Positions 45,660 to 54,860 of a stretch of 64,000 bases of DNA are shown one piece after another. Location of the stretch: contig OY969717.1 of NCBI GenBank assembly GCA_963702155.1, positions 1,674,001 through 1,738,000 on the forward strand, in the 5' to 3' direction. Below the pieces are notes generated by a model that was not told the DNA's origin, did not search any database, and saw nothing but the letters and a program-made list of their open reading frames with translations. The DNA comes from G963702155 sp963702155 (lineage in GTDB: Bacteria; Pseudomonadota; Alphaproteobacteria; Micavibrionales; Micavibrionaceae). The number at the start of each line of letters is the position of its first letter. Within the stretch, counting starts at the first letter, position 1. The position numbers and the translations under genes were made by a program.

Positions 45660-46220
45660 TCATAATGAAGTGCTAGATATATTTTTATAATAATAAAATC
45701 CTTTTAAAATTTGATCATCAATTTTGGCATAGTATGGATGCTCGCCACAACGTACATACCCATCACTTTCATAAAGGGATATCGCCTCTTTCATGGTTTC
45801 GCGTACATCAAGATTAATAATTGAAAACCCCTCGTCACGGGCAACCACCTCGGCTTTTTTAATTAACATACGCGCGAGGCCGTGACCACGTGCCCATGGC
45901 GCAACAAACGTCGCGGTAAGCTGTACGGCAAAGCTTTGTGCTTCATTATTATTTGGCGGCCTGACCAATTGACACGTGCCACATATTACGCCATCCATAC
46001 GCGCAACAAATAAGTCACGCGCTGGCATAGTGACAACCCCTTGCCAGTATCGCTCCAAAATTTCACGTGCCGGTAATTCGACCCATCCAAATCCCCCGCC
46101 ACTTTCGATAGCAGAATCTGTTGCATCACATAAATCTTCTAAATCTCCAGCCTTGAAATGCGTCATCCGTTCCACACTTGGAACAGGCTCTAAAGTTTTG
46201 ATCTTGGTTTGGTCATTCAT
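45660..46220 (-). CDS. GNAT-family N-acetyltransferase
   Basis: 186 residues. The acetyl-CoA loop is in LTATFVAPWARGHGLARMLIKKAE (pattern R/Q-x-x-G-x-G/A), preceded by GTCQLVRPPNNN and followed by INLDVRETMKEAISLYESDGYVRCGEHPYYAKI, the usual C-terminal GNAT strand and helix. The substrate is unknown. It lies between hisA and hisH on the same strand, with about 90 bases to hisH. Confidence 0.9.
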   Translation of the reverse strand: MNDQTKIKTLEPVPSVERMTHFKAGDLEDLCDATDSAIESGGGFGWVELPAREILERYWQGVVTMPARDLFVARMDGVICGTCQLVRPPNNNEAQSFAVQLTATFVAPWARGHGLARMLIKKAEVVARDEGFSIINLDVRETMKEAISLYESDGYVRCGEHPYYAKIDDQILKGFYYYKNISSTSL

Positions 46221-46312
46221 AGTGCATCGCCGCTTTTTTCTTGGAATATCTTATTATACACAATATTCTATAAATATGACATTAACATGACTTTTAAAAT
46301 AATACCGACATT

Positions 46313-46972
46313 TTAAGATATCAAAAAATCTTTTATAAGGTGAAGCCCTGCGCTTTGGCTTTTCTCTGGATGAAACTGTACACCCAATATATTATCTCGC
46401 CCTATGATTGCAGCAACCTGATCGCCATACTCCGCATACGCCAATAAATGCTGCGCCACATCACATTGATATTGGTAAGAATGCACAAAATAAAAATGCT
46501 CTTTATTATCAATATTTTGTATATATTTATGCTGCGTCGCATATAATGTTTTTTCAACTGTGTTCCACCCCATATGCGGTATTTTGAGGCTCTTATCGTT
46601 TGGCTCTATTTTTATAACGCGCCCACTTATCCAACCTAACCCCTTATGTTCTCCAAACTCATGACCCACATCGGCTAATAATTGCATCCCGACACAAATA
46701 CCAAAAAACGGAACGCTTTCTTTCAAAACTTTTGTCTCAAGCGTATTGACCATATCCGGTATTTTGCGCAACGCGTTTATACAATCGCCAAACGCTCCCT
46801 GCCCCGGTAAAACAATGCGGTCTGCTTGCGCCACATCTTTGGCATCCCCTGAAATAACAATATCTACCGGCAAACTATGCGCGCTAACGACATGACGGAA
46901 CGCCTTGCCAACAGAGCCTAAATTCCCCGTACCATAGTCAATAATGACAAGTTTTTCACGCTGTAAATTCAT
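46313..46972 (-). CDS. hisH: Imidazole glycerol phosphate synthase, glutamine amidotransferase subunit
   Basis: Supplies ammonia to HisF. Class I glutaminase with the nucleophile Cys in PFFGICVGMQLLAD, the oxyanion region LPGQGAFGDCINAL, and the His-Glu pair in GVQFHPEKSQSAGL. 219 residues, normal length. Its partner hisF lies 3.4 kb downstream, beyond hisA, the GNAT gene and the three unknown genes. Confidence 0.96.
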   Translation of the reverse strand: MNLQREKLVIIDYGTGNLGSVGKAFRHVVSAHSLPVDIVISGDAKDVAQADRIVLPGQGAFGDCINALRKIPDMVNTLETKVLKESVPFFGICVGMQLLADVGHEFGEHKGLGWISGRVIKIEPNDKSLKIPHMGWNTVEKTLYATQHKYIQNIDNKEHFYFVHSYQYQCDVAQHLLAYAEYGDQVAAIIGRDNILGVQFHPEKSQSAGLHLIKDFLIS

Positions 46973-47251
46973 TTGACCACCCTATCAAAGCTAAAATCCA
47001 TAATAAACCCCTCCCCAACTTCCATATAAATACAAGGATACCGCCTTAGTGAACGCTGGAACAAAATAACTTATTTAGAAATAAGCTTAAAATACCTAAC
47101 TTCTTTAAAAACCCGAACATAACAAAAAAACTTAAAGCCTTCGCGCATGCCCGATACCAACAAACGATCCTGTAATAGTAATTCCGCACTATAAAATGTC
47201 GTAACCTGCACGGATCTTTACCTGAACACGTTTTAACGGTAAAACATCCTT

Positions 47252-48565
47252 ATGAACATCGCATTTTACGATTTAAAAAACATGTCTGTCGATACCCGAA
47301 TCCGTCTTATGCGACGCGCTCAGGCCAATATAGACTCTGTAATAAACACCGTTGAACCAATTATTAAAGATGTCCGTGATAATGGTGATGATGCGCTCAT
47401 CCACTATGCCAAGAAATTCGAAGGCGCAAACCTGAAATCAATAAAAGCAACAAAAGAAGAATTTGAACAGGCAGAAAAAAATCTAGATGAAGATTTAAAA
47501 TCTGCCATTAAACATTGCGTTACCAACGTTAAAAAGTTCCACGCCGAACAAATGCGCCGCGTGGACGTTGAATGGATGATAGAAATTGAGCCGGGCGTCT
47601 TCGCGGGCGAAAAAGTCACGCCTATAGATTCGGTTGGCCTGTATGTTCCGCGCGGTAAGGGTGCATTTCCATCGGCAATGTATATGCTCTGTATTCCGGC
47701 GGTCATTGCGGGGGTAAAGGATATCGCCGTCGTCACCCCGCCTACCCCGAATGGCGCGGCCGATGATGCATCGCTCTATACGGCCAAAATTTGCGGCGTC
47801 AAAAATATCTATAAGGTTGGCGGCGCACAAGCCATCGCCGCACTTGCATACGGTACAAAAACAATTCCAAAGGTACGAAAGGTTTTAGGACCCGGCAGCC
47901 CCTATGTCGCCGCCGCCAAACGCACGTTATCAGATATAATTGATCCCGGGATGCCCGCTGGCCCATCCGATGCCATTATACTAATTGATGAAACCGCTAA
48001 CCCGTACAATGCCGCGCTCGATTTGTTAAATGAAGCCGAACATGGTAAAGATAGCGCCACACTTCTAGTCACACATGATAAAAATGTTGCACAAAAAGTG
48101 CAGCATTTTTTACCCCAAATAATCGCGGAACTCCCTGAACCTCACCGCTCCATATGCACAAAAGTTTTAGGCACTGACGCGGATTCTTATGGCGGTATAA
48201 TTGTAACGGGAAGCTTGGAGCAATCCATCGCTTTCATAAATGAATATGCGCCGGAACATTTGCATATGGTTGTAAGAAATCCCGAAAATATTATGCCACA
48301 CCTAAAAAATGCTGGTGAAATTCTCATCGGCGAATACACCCCTTCAACATTGGGTAATTACGGCACAGGCGTAAACCACGTTCTGCCCACAGGCGGCTGG
48401 GCACACACATATTCCTGTACATCTGTATGGGATTTCCTCAAACGCACATCTATTTCCAGATGCACAAAGGACGGTATGCAATCCCTTTCAAAATCCGTTC
48501 TCACCCTCACCGACTACGAAGGCTTCCCCGCCCACGGTGATGTAATTAGAAAACGTAAACTTTAA
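47252..48565 (+). CDS. hisD: Histidinol dehydrogenase
   Basis: Zn enzyme for the last two steps of histidine synthesis. 437 residues: EPGVFAGEKVTPIDSVGLYVPRGKGAFPS, KVGGAQAIAALAYGTKTIPKV, GPGSPYVAAAKRTLSD, GMPAGPSDAIILIDETA, NEAEHGKDSATLLVT, and YAPEHLHMVV...GNYGTGVNHVLPTGGWAHTYS. It is transcribed opposite to the other his genes of the window; the 279-bp gap to hisH shows no his leader peptide. Confidence 0.97.
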   Translation: MNIAFYDLKNMSVDTRIRLMRRAQANIDSVINTVEPIIKDVRDNGDDALIHYAKKFEGANLKSIKATKEEFEQAEKNLDEDLKSAIKHCVTNVKKFHAEQMRRVDVEWMIEIEPGVFAGEKVTPIDSVGLYVPRGKGAFPSAMYMLCIPAVIAGVKDIAVVTPPTPNGAADDASLYTAKICGVKNIYKVGGAQAIAALAYGTKTIPKVRKVLGPGSPYVAAAKRTLSDIIDPGMPAGPSDAIILIDETANPYNAALDLLNEAEHGKDSATLLVTHDKNVAQKVQHFLPQIIAELPEPHRSICTKVLGTDADSYGGIIVTGSLEQSIAFINEYAPEHLHMVVRNPENIMPHLKNAGEILIGEYTPSTLGNYGTGVNHVLPTGGWAHTYSCTSVWDFLKRTSISRCTKDGMQSLSKSVLTLTDYEGFPAHGDVIRKRKL

Positions 48566-48566
48566 A

Positions 48567-48598
48567 AAAACCCCGCTTTGATATAAAGCAGGGTTTAA
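48567..48598. terminator. Bidirectional terminator between hisD and the outer-membrane protein gene
   Basis: AAACCCcGCTTT and AAAGCaGGGTTT pair with one internal mismatch around a 5-base loop, with A and T runs on the two sides. Confidence 0.65.
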
Positions 48599-48618
48599 TA
48601 TAAATATATTCAAGTTTT

Positions 48619-49251
48619 TTAGAAGTGGTATGCAACACCTAATCTTAACTCATCTGAGTCAGGATCAAAATTGCTTTCCTCTCCATACCAAACATGGGAG
48701 TAATCTAATCGAATACCATAATTACCATATCCAACCAATTCTGTACCAATACCAAGTTCAAAACCGTTAAAATCCTCATCGAAAGAAACGCCGCCGGCTT
48801 CAACTTCAAATTCCGCGCGTCTATAACCAATGATACCATATGGATTTAAACCCAAAGGCAGGTCATCGCCCAAAAATGACATACCCGGACGAAAGCTAAT
48901 GCCAAACTCGTCTTTTTTCTCAAAATCAGCAGTGCCAATTTCATCGTCCGCACCTGAAACGGCGTAATGCACCTCAATTGCACCGTTTAAGCCTAAACCA
49001 ACACGGTTAATCGTTTGATCCAAAAGAGCGTCCGCTTTATACCCTACAAATATACCGTAATCACCGCCATTTACATCTGGATTAATACCTGCGGGGCCAT
49101 CAACATCATTCCATCCGTACCCTGCAAATGCACCTACATAAATGCCGCTAAGGTTAGAAAGAGAATCAAATTCGTAAGATTTTTTATCCTGCGCAAGTGC
49201 CGGCGCACTTAAACAAGAAAAAGCCAAAGCTGATAATAGAAGTTTTTTCAT
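48619..49251 (-). CDS. Outer-membrane beta-barrel protein (OmpA/Opa-like 8-strand type)
   Basis: 210 residues. Signal peptide MKKLLLSALAFSCLSAPALAQ, then alternating hydrophobic strands: LSGIYVGAFAGYGWND, YGIFVGYKADALL, VGLGLNGAIEVHYAV, FGISFRPGMSFLG, YGIIGYRRAEFEVE, FELGIGTELVGYGNYGIRLDYSHVWYG. It ends in LRLGVAYHF, the terminal aromatic needed for BAM recognition. ATG 49251 starts the signal peptide; the in-frame start at 49290 is less likely. Possibly a surface adhesin or structural barrel. Confidence 0.9.
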   Translation of the reverse strand: MKKLLLSALAFSCLSAPALAQDKKSYEFDSLSNLSGIYVGAFAGYGWNDVDGPAGINPDVNGGDYGIFVGYKADALLDQTINRVGLGLNGAIEVHYAVSGADDEIGTADFEKKDEFGISFRPGMSFLGDDLPLGLNPYGIIGYRRAEFEVEAGGVSFDEDFNGFELGIGTELVGYGNYGIRLDYSHVWYGEESNFDPDSDELRLGVAYHF

Positions 49252-49355
49252 AAATTTGCCATTCTGTGTAAAGATTGAGATAACACACATCTATCATCTT
49301 CTAAATAATTTTCATAGATATATAAAAATTAATATATGATGGTATTCTAAAAAAA

Positions 49356-49973
49356 TTAAAGTGCGCCCTTCGTACTCGGCAATTGATCCGCCGCTCGTGT
49401 ATCAACCGTAACCGCCATGCGAATCGCTTTCGCCGCCGCCTTAAAAATGCTCTCGATAATATGGTGGTTATTTTCCCCATGAATAAGATCAACATGAAGC
49501 GTTAATCCCGCAGCTTGAGAAAAACTCTGGAAAAATTCACGAAACAACTCCGTATCCATATCTCCCAAACGCCCCAGCGTAAAATGAACATTCCAAACCA
49601 AAAACGGCCGTCCTGAAAAATCAAGTGCCACACGGGATAGCGCCTCATCCATCGCAACATACGCATGCCCGTACCGCGTAATACCCTTTTTATCGCCAAT
49701 CGCTTCCTGAAGCGCCGCGCCCAACGTCCAGCCGATATCTTCAACCGTATGATGCGCATCAATATGCAAATCACCCTCGGCCTTCGCCGATATATCAATC
49801 AGCGAGTGCTTGGAAAGCTGATCCAGCATATGGTCAAAAAAACCGACCCCGCTCGCCATATCATGCACGCCTGTTCCATCCAGATTAATCGAAACATCGA
49901 CCGAAGTCTCGTTGGTTGCGCGCCGCACGCTGGCCTTACGTTCATTTTTTATCATTGGGGACACTTTAGCCAT
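49356..49973 (-). CDS. hisB: Imidazoleglycerol-phosphate dehydratase
   Basis: Sixth enzyme of histidine synthesis, a Mn-dependent dehydratase. Monofunctional form of 205 residues with the paired metal-binding motifs DAHHTVEDIGWTLG and ENNHHIIESIFKAAAKA, plus RNVFFDHMLDQLSKH-type HMLDQLSKHSLID and SRVALDFSGRPFLVW. In many alphaproteobacteria hisB lies next to hslV; here 6.9 kb intervene. Confidence 0.96.
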   Translation of the reverse strand: MAKVSPMIKNERKASVRRATNETSVDVSINLDGTGVHDMASGVGFFDHMLDQLSKHSLIDISAKAEGDLHIDAHHTVEDIGWTLGAALQEAIGDKKGITRYGHAYVAMDEALSRVALDFSGRPFLVWNVHFTLGRLGDMDTELFREFFQSFSQAAGLTLHVDLIHGENNHHIIESIFKAAAKAIRMAVTVDTRAADQLPSTKGAL

Positions 49974-50047
49974 AAAGTCTTTCCTTCAAATCCTTGTATC
50001 GTTATTGTTTTATATACGATCTCACTATTTAAAACAAAAAAGATTTA

Positions 50048-51442
50048 ATGTTTCGTTATTCCCTGATTCTTAGTGTATTAATCCTTGCAGCATGCGGCGG
50101 CCTTAATGTTGAAAAAACACCTCTTGCGCCCGTTATTGAGCGCACTCAAGATGCAAAGCCCGCGCCCGTTGGCTTTAATAAAATCCGTTTTGCCGTCCCA
50201 ACCGGAACACCTGTCGCATCAAATTCTCCGCGCGGCGTGCTCGGCCTTATGTCTTGTGAATACCCCTACGGCCTGACGCAAACCGGCGTGCGCGGCGGCG
50301 GCTTCCCAACCGAAAATTTTCGCGAAATCTTTTTCGAAACTCTCGAATCCCAAGGCTATGACGTTGCCGGAAACCCTGGCCGCCTCTTTGATGAAATGGA
50401 AGACTCTATGCGCGCGCTGTACGCAGTAGGCGGCTCAATCACAGTTATAAAAATGGACACCTGCCGTAAAACCAACATATGGGGGATATCGCGCGGCGAA
50501 ACTGGAGAAGCCGCAATCACTGTTGATTGGACAGTTTACGATCTACTCAAACGCCGCAATGTCTATAAGATCACAACAAAAGGCTATACCGAATTAAAAC
50601 ACGCCAATCAGGATTCTACCGCTCTCATGATTGAATATGCCCTCGCCGCCGCCATCCATAATCTCGGCGCGGATCGAACTTTTTATAATCTGGTTCAATA
50701 TGGCGAAAATCCGGGCATGAACTTGGAAACCTATTCGGAAACCAATGAAAACCCCGCCGAGATCTCACGCCTTTTTAATCCGCAAGACCCTGTCAATATC
50801 ACCCTAAAACCCATCTCTCGCACGCTCGCACAAGGACGCTTTGACGACATCGCCAAATCTGTTGTTGTAATCCAGGCCGGTAAAACCCATGGATCTGGTA
50901 TATTTATAACCAATCAAGGCCACATCCTGACCAATGCCCATGTCGTCGGTCTTGCAAACCGTGTACGCATAAAAACCCATAAAAACCGCAAACGCCTCCC
51001 CGCCGAAGTTTTACGAATCGATCGTGTCCGCGATGTGGCGCTATTGAAACTGGAAGAGATACCGGATGATATGCCGGATATTAAAACCCTGCCCATCCGC
51101 CTTGATGATCCCGCCATTGGCGATGACGTCTACGCCATTGGCGCGCCTTTAAAAACCAGACTGCAAGACACCGTTACCAAAGGTATCATCAGCGCCCGCC
51201 GCTATAACAGCCGCGAGAAACAACATTATATCCAGGCCGACGTCGCCATCCACGGCGGCAGTTCCGGCGGCCCTCTTTTGGATAATTTTGGGAATTTGAT
51301 AGGATTAAGCGTTAGCGGCTACGGCGCGGCGGAGCTTGGCTTTGATGCAGGGTTAAATAACTTCATCCCGATAAAAGATGGCCTCGAAAAACTGAATATT
51401 ACAATCGGCGCGCCGCAATCCACTCGCCCCATTTCAAAATGA
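50048..51442 (+). CDS. Lipoprotein with a C-terminal trypsin-like serine protease domain
   Basis: 464 residues. Signal sequence with lipobox LILAACGG (Cys 17) predicts lipidation. Residues about 40-240 are a domain I do not recognise, with one CEYPYG and one DTCRKTN. Residues about 265-450 are a DegP-like protease: GSGIFITNQGHILTNAHVVG (His), RDVALLKLEEIP (Asp), and ADVAIHGGSSGGPLLDNFGNLIGL (Ser). There is no PDZ domain. A membrane-bound periplasmic protease is likely. It diverges from hisB, with 74 bases between the starts. Confidence 0.88.
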   Translation: MFRYSLILSVLILAACGGLNVEKTPLAPVIERTQDAKPAPVGFNKIRFAVPTGTPVASNSPRGVLGLMSCEYPYGLTQTGVRGGGFPTENFREIFFETLESQGYDVAGNPGRLFDEMEDSMRALYAVGGSITVIKMDTCRKTNIWGISRGETGEAAITVDWTVYDLLKRRNVYKITTKGYTELKHANQDSTALMIEYALAAAIHNLGADRTFYNLVQYGENPGMNLETYSETNENPAEISRLFNPQDPVNITLKPISRTLAQGRFDDIAKSVVVIQAGKTHGSGIFITNQGHILTNAHVVGLANRVRIKTHKNRKRLPAEVLRIDRVRDVALLKLEEIPDDMPDIKTLPIRLDDPAIGDDVYAIGAPLKTRLQDTVTKGIISARRYNSREKQHYIQADVAIHGGSSGGPLLDNFGNLIGLSVSGYGAAELGFDAGLNNFIPIKDGLEKLNITIGAPQSTRPISK

Positions 51443-51621
51443 TACGGCATCTGAAATGCCCGCCGCCCCCGCCTTTCCATTTACAAAAACCCATGCACAA
51501 GCAATAGACGCCATGGCCGCCCCGCGCATGCTAAACACGGGCCCTTAATAAAAACAAATTTGATTTTCGATAAGAAAACACATACCTTAATATAATAGGT
51601 ATTTTATATAAGGAGGCGCAT

Positions 51622-52176
51622 ATAAAAACATTATCCCGTTTTTTCGGTATTCTTTCTTTATCCGCCGCAACAACGCTTGGTATGTCACATGATATAAATG
51701 CGCAAGATCAAGATAACAACAGTTATATAAATATAACGGCTCCCGCTTTTGATATCCGCTTTAACGATAAAGAAGTGGCGCAAATGAACGCGGATCTTAA
51801 AAACACAACCGTATTGTGTATAAATCTTCCCTCAAAAGACAAATATAAAACGGAAGAAACACTCGAAACTGCGCTTGCCCGCCGCGCCGCATCCTATGCG
51901 ATAGATCACGGCATCCCGATCAGAACATTATATATAGACCTATCCCAAAACCATAAATTACAAAATGAATCACAAGAGATAGGCGCCATTTATTTATATG
52001 AGGGCGATACACTTATAACGCAAACCAGAATCACCGCACAAACACCCGATACGGCCTCTATATCCGAATCATTGGGTACAGCACTATTTCAAATAATATC
52101 GGATTATAAGACATATAACCCCCAATCGCCTGTACGAAATAATCCCGTATTCAACCTAGATATCCCATCTATTTAA
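51622..52176 (+). CDS. Small exported protein, apparent ATA start codon
   Basis: From the first in-frame ATG (51682) the protein is 164 residues and lacks a signal. Upstream in the same frame is a full signal peptide (KTLSRFFGILSLSAATTLG...NAQ) whose first codon would be ATA at 51622, 5 bases after a perfect AGGAGG (51611-51616). No ATG, GTG or TTG occurs between the upstream stop near 51580 and 51682. The mature part has strands TTVLCINLPS, IRTLYIDLS, IGAIYLYEGDTLITQ separated by helices, a thioredoxin-like order without CxxC. Function unknown. Confidence 0.7.
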   Translation: MKTLSRFFGILSLSAATTLGMSHDINAQDQDNNSYINITAPAFDIRFNDKEVAQMNADLKNTTVLCINLPSKDKYKTEETLETALARRAASYAIDHGIPIRTLYIDLSQNHKLQNESQEIGAIYLYEGDTLITQTRITAQTPDTASISESLGTALFQIISDYKTYNPQSPVRNNPVFNLDIPSI

Positions 52177-52235
52177 ACCAATTCACATTAGGGCGTATTA
52201 ATACTCTTTTGCTTTCAATACTATAGGAACTTAAT

Positions 52236-52279
52236 TTGACAAACCCTAGAATGTGACATAATATTTTCCCATATTGAGA
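52236..52279 (+). promoter_or_regulatory. Promoter with the shared TTTCCCATATTGAGA box (copy 1)
   Basis: -35 TTGACA (52236-52241), a 17-base spacer, -10 TAATAT (52259-52264), and directly after it TTTCCCATATTGAGA (52265-52279). The same 15 bases stand at the same place after the -10 box of the promoter at 54861. Confidence 0.75.
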
Positions 52280-52376
52280 AAAAAGTTCTTGCGTAGTATA
52301 CATAAAATTGATACTAAAAGTGCAATCATATAACTTTTTAATGAAAAATAATAAAAAAAGCAGGGAGATTCACATA

Positions 52377-53018
52377 ATGAATTCTACAATAAAAAACACA
52401 TTTGCTGGGTTAGCAACAGCAGTATTAACATCACTCCCGTTTACCGACGCAAACACCGCCGGTAAACTTGAAAGTTTTAACGATAATAACAAGATCGAAT
52501 TGTTAAACACCGACCCCGTAAAATCTAAAGAAGGAATCGGGGATGATTCCAAAGCGGCATCTTATAAATCCAATGGTATTGTCGCTCATGTTTTTTTTGG
52601 CATTGATCATAATAGCAACTCTATTGAAGCTATAAACAAAAATATGGAACAAATTGACCAAATATCAAGGTTTCTGGATCAAGTCATAACTCCTGTTGTT
52701 CCTGTAACAGATATGTATCATTCTTTCGCGATGGGTAAAAAAGGGTTTTTCATGATGTTTAAAAAACAAGGTGAACTCTTCCATTTTGACGAAGATAACA
52801 ATGCTGCGACAAATGATTCAGAATATATTAAATTATCTGATATTTTGAATGATCAAGGAAACGCAATAGATCCTAATTTTGAAGATCAAATACGTGGATG
52901 GGCGAGAATGGTAGATATAATGAATAATGACCATAAAACCACCAATTCACAAGGGGAGGGCTCTGGCTCCAAAACTACAGATACGCCTTCAGCTGGGTAT
53001 TTGGGGATGAAGCCGTAA
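52377..53018 (+). CDS. Small exported protein of a repeated cassette (copy 1)
   Basis: 213 residues from ATG 52377, which has AGGGAGA 8 bases upstream; the ATG-like start at 52308 would put 23 polar residues before the signal. Signal peptide: TFAGLATAVLTSLPFTDANTA. The mature part contains GIVAHVFFGID, a helix, then MGKKGFFMMFKKQGELFHFDEDN and YIKLSDILND, with an Asn/Ser/Thr-rich tail. The layout resembles the exported protein at 54939 (VYVFAN, helix, MGNPLVTFYDHEGNAYPFF, MTLGDLQ). No known family. It is convergent with the gene at 53122-54320. Confidence 0.75.
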   Translation: MNSTIKNTFAGLATAVLTSLPFTDANTAGKLESFNDNNKIELLNTDPVKSKEGIGDDSKAASYKSNGIVAHVFFGIDHNSNSIEAINKNMEQIDQISRFLDQVITPVVPVTDMYHSFAMGKKGFFMMFKKQGELFHFDEDNNAATNDSEYIKLSDILNDQGNAIDPNFEDQIRGWARMVDIMNNDHKTTNSQGEGSGSKTTDTPSAGYLGMKP

Positions 53019-53053
53019 TCAATCAAACTCAATGACTAAATCATAATTAAAAT

Positions 53054-53098
53054 TTAAAAAAGCTCCCTTATCTTTATAGATAGAGGAGCTTTTTTATG
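53054..53098. terminator. Bidirectional terminator
   Basis: AAAAAAGCTCC and GGAGCTTTTTT are an exact 11-bp inverted repeat around a roughly 19-base loop. It serves the gene ending at 53018 and, on the other strand, the gene ending at 53122. Confidence 0.85.
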
Positions 53099-53121
53099 AG
53101 CCGTATACTGAGTAATTTTTT

Positions 53122-53490
53122 TTATCCTAATTTAAAGGCCTGCATATTTTGCTGACTAGATAAGGAAACATTATCTGGTGTAAACGATTGATTCGTATTT
53201 TCCAAAATCGGTGTGGCGTCCGCTATACCGGAAGATTTTTGATTAAAAAACGATGATAAAGAAAGGTCATTATTATCATGCTGGGAAACTTCTTCAAATC
53301 CTGTTGATATTCTAATCTCTTGCTCATGTTGAGCAAGGTAAGAATAAAGATCCAATTGAGAATGTGCTTGCAGCAAAGCTTCATCTTTGGAAATCTCAAT
53401 CTGACGATCTAGCATTTGACGTTCGGCAGGCGTCATATCTGCATCCACGCTCTGGATTTTCTCGACCAAATCGTCTGACTGCGCTTTCAT
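53122..53490 (-). CDS. Hydrophilic coiled-coil protein, downstream part of a gene split by a frameshift
   Basis: 122 residues from ATG 53490, but the same frame stays open and coding-like up to about 53645 (DGKILENHDSIHHVLKEQ, NQNREHQHTYDVQTQRYND). That part directly follows the end of the upstream frame (TGAGIID then stop). Adding one base at about 53643 joins the two into one protein of roughly 390 residues. The C-terminus reads MQAFKLG, as in the protein at 55542 (SDFKLGL). ADMTPAERQMLDRQIE resembles GDITEAQYQEIVES there. No known domain. Confidence 0.6.
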   Translation of the reverse strand: MKAQSDDLVEKIQSVDADMTPAERQMLDRQIEISKDEALLQAHSQLDLYSYLAQHEQEIRISTGFEEVSQHDNNDLSLSSFFNQKSSGIADATPILENTNQSFTPDNVSLSSQQNMQAFKLG

Positions 53491-53639
53491 ATCATTATAT
53501 CGCTGCGTCTGAACATCATAGGTATGCTGATGTTCTCTGTTCTGGTTATTCAGTTCAATTTTTTGTGTATTCTCGAATTTTGCTTGCTCTTTTAGAACAT
53601 GATGAATGGAATCATGGTTTTCTAATAAAATCTTGCCAT

Positions 53640-54320
53640 CTAATCTATAATACCGGCGCCCGTCCGTTCTTGATAAGACTTTAAATAATTCTGAACCGCT
53701 TCACTTTTTAAATCTGCTTCTACAAAATATCCATTATCATCATAACGATCTAAAACATTTTTAACACCGCTCCAACGCGCATCATAATTATCAATAAGCG
53801 TACTATTCTGATCCATCTGATCCATAATCTGACCAATCTGTTGCATCGCGTTGTCCATCAAGCGGCGCGTTGCTTCAAATTGCTCTAGACGCAGCATCTG
53901 CTGCTTTATATTTTCCATTACAAACAGCGTTTGATAGGAAGAATCTTCAGGCTTCAGCTTGGCCTCTGCCAAAGGCTTCTGCTCGCCCCACTGGTGGAAT
54001 CCCCCCCGCGGACGTTCAACACCAAAGGCTTCTCCGCCATTCATGTGATCTTTCTCAAACCGATCGAAATCTTTTTCGTTTTGCCTGGCTTCTTCGGCAT
54101 ATGATGCTTGGTGCGTGCCCTGGTCTTTAACAAGCGCGCTCGCTTCGTTTGCCGGCGCGTTATAATCATACAGCGGTCGTACAACCGCCTCTACGGCAAC
54201 TGGCTTGGGCTCTGCAATACGCCCGCCCGATACACGCAAAAACTCGGATTGAAGCGATGCATTACCGCTGTCCATCCCTGCGCGGGCAAAATCCTGAACT
54301 GTTAAATTATTTTGAACCAC
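53640..54320 (-). CDS. Hydrophilic coiled-coil protein, upstream part of a gene split by a frameshift
   Basis: 226 residues from a GTG at 54320 with GAGGG upstream. It is rich in Gln, Asp and Glu, with helices such as MENIKQQMLRLEQFEATRRLMDNAMQQIGQIMDQMDQN. The end, NGYFVEADLKSEAVQNYLKSYQERTGAGIID, matches EQGYLTDEQKDNAAVEAYVEEYEQETGQAVDMD in the protein at 55542, so the two are paralogues. There is no classical signal peptide. The TAG stop at 53640-53642 is probably caused by a missing base (see the entry at 53122). Confidence 0.65.
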   Translation of the reverse strand: MVQNNLTVQDFARAGMDSGNASLQSEFLRVSGGRIAEPKPVAVEAVVRPLYDYNAPANEASALVKDQGTHQASYAEEARQNEKDFDRFEKDHMNGGEAFGVERPRGGFHQWGEQKPLAEAKLKPEDSSYQTLFVMENIKQQMLRLEQFEATRRLMDNAMQQIGQIMDQMDQNSTLIDNYDARWSGVKNVLDRYDDNGYFVEADLKSEAVQNYLKSYQERTGAGIID

Positions 54321-54860
54321 TATCTTATTCCCTCTAATATTCTATCAACCCTAAAATGCAGGCAAAAAGCCACAAACCCCGCCAAATTATCTCTTATTCA
54401 AAACACGTGAAAAAAAGAGATAACCTATAGCCAGAAGACAAACCCATGTTCTTTCTTGTGAATGGTAAAACCAGACCGAGAACTAAAGACCTGCTTACAA
54501 AATAAAAAATGTCGATTTCTAAAGAACCGCTTCTTTTTTAAAGGCATCAATCCGACTTTATTATTGTTATTATGGCGCCAGATCAAAAAACATACATTTA
54601 GTACGCTTACATTCTTTTTATACCTCTTCGCAAAAATTGCAAGAAAAAAAGCACAACTTTTTGTAACTAAATTTCAAAACACCACACGGTTAAGTGTTTT
54701 AATTTATCTAAATTAGCGAACTTTAATGAAGAAAAATCTTATAAAATCTATAAAATAAATTACAAATGATATAATATAGTGAATATAGTTGACAAACACA
54801 ATTGTGCCGTTCTCGCCAAAAAAATTAAACTATTATTTTAAGATTATGTGAATCTTTTTC
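54321..54860. other. AT-rich intergenic stretch
   Basis: About 540 bases without a convincing gene. An 8-bp inverted repeat TATCTCTT (54388-54395) / AAGAGATA (54415-54422) lies at the left. An 84-codon rightward frame at 54462 is basic and Phe/Leu-rich, with no ribosome site or recognisable pattern, and I do not accept it. Confidence 0.4.

Noticed and set aside
46973..47251. A his leader peptide or attenuator upstream of hisD or hisH
   Set aside because: No run of His codons and no terminator-like hairpin was found in the gap.
51456..51548. 30-codon frame (MPAAPAFPFT...) after the serine protease
   Set aside because: It has a proline/alanine-rich reading but no ribosome site and no signal or domain. 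It could be a remnant of a larger gene; too weak to list.
54462..54716. 84-codon basic frame in the 54 kb gap
   Set aside because: No ribosome site, composition driven by A and T runs, no similarity to the neighbouring exported proteins that I can see.
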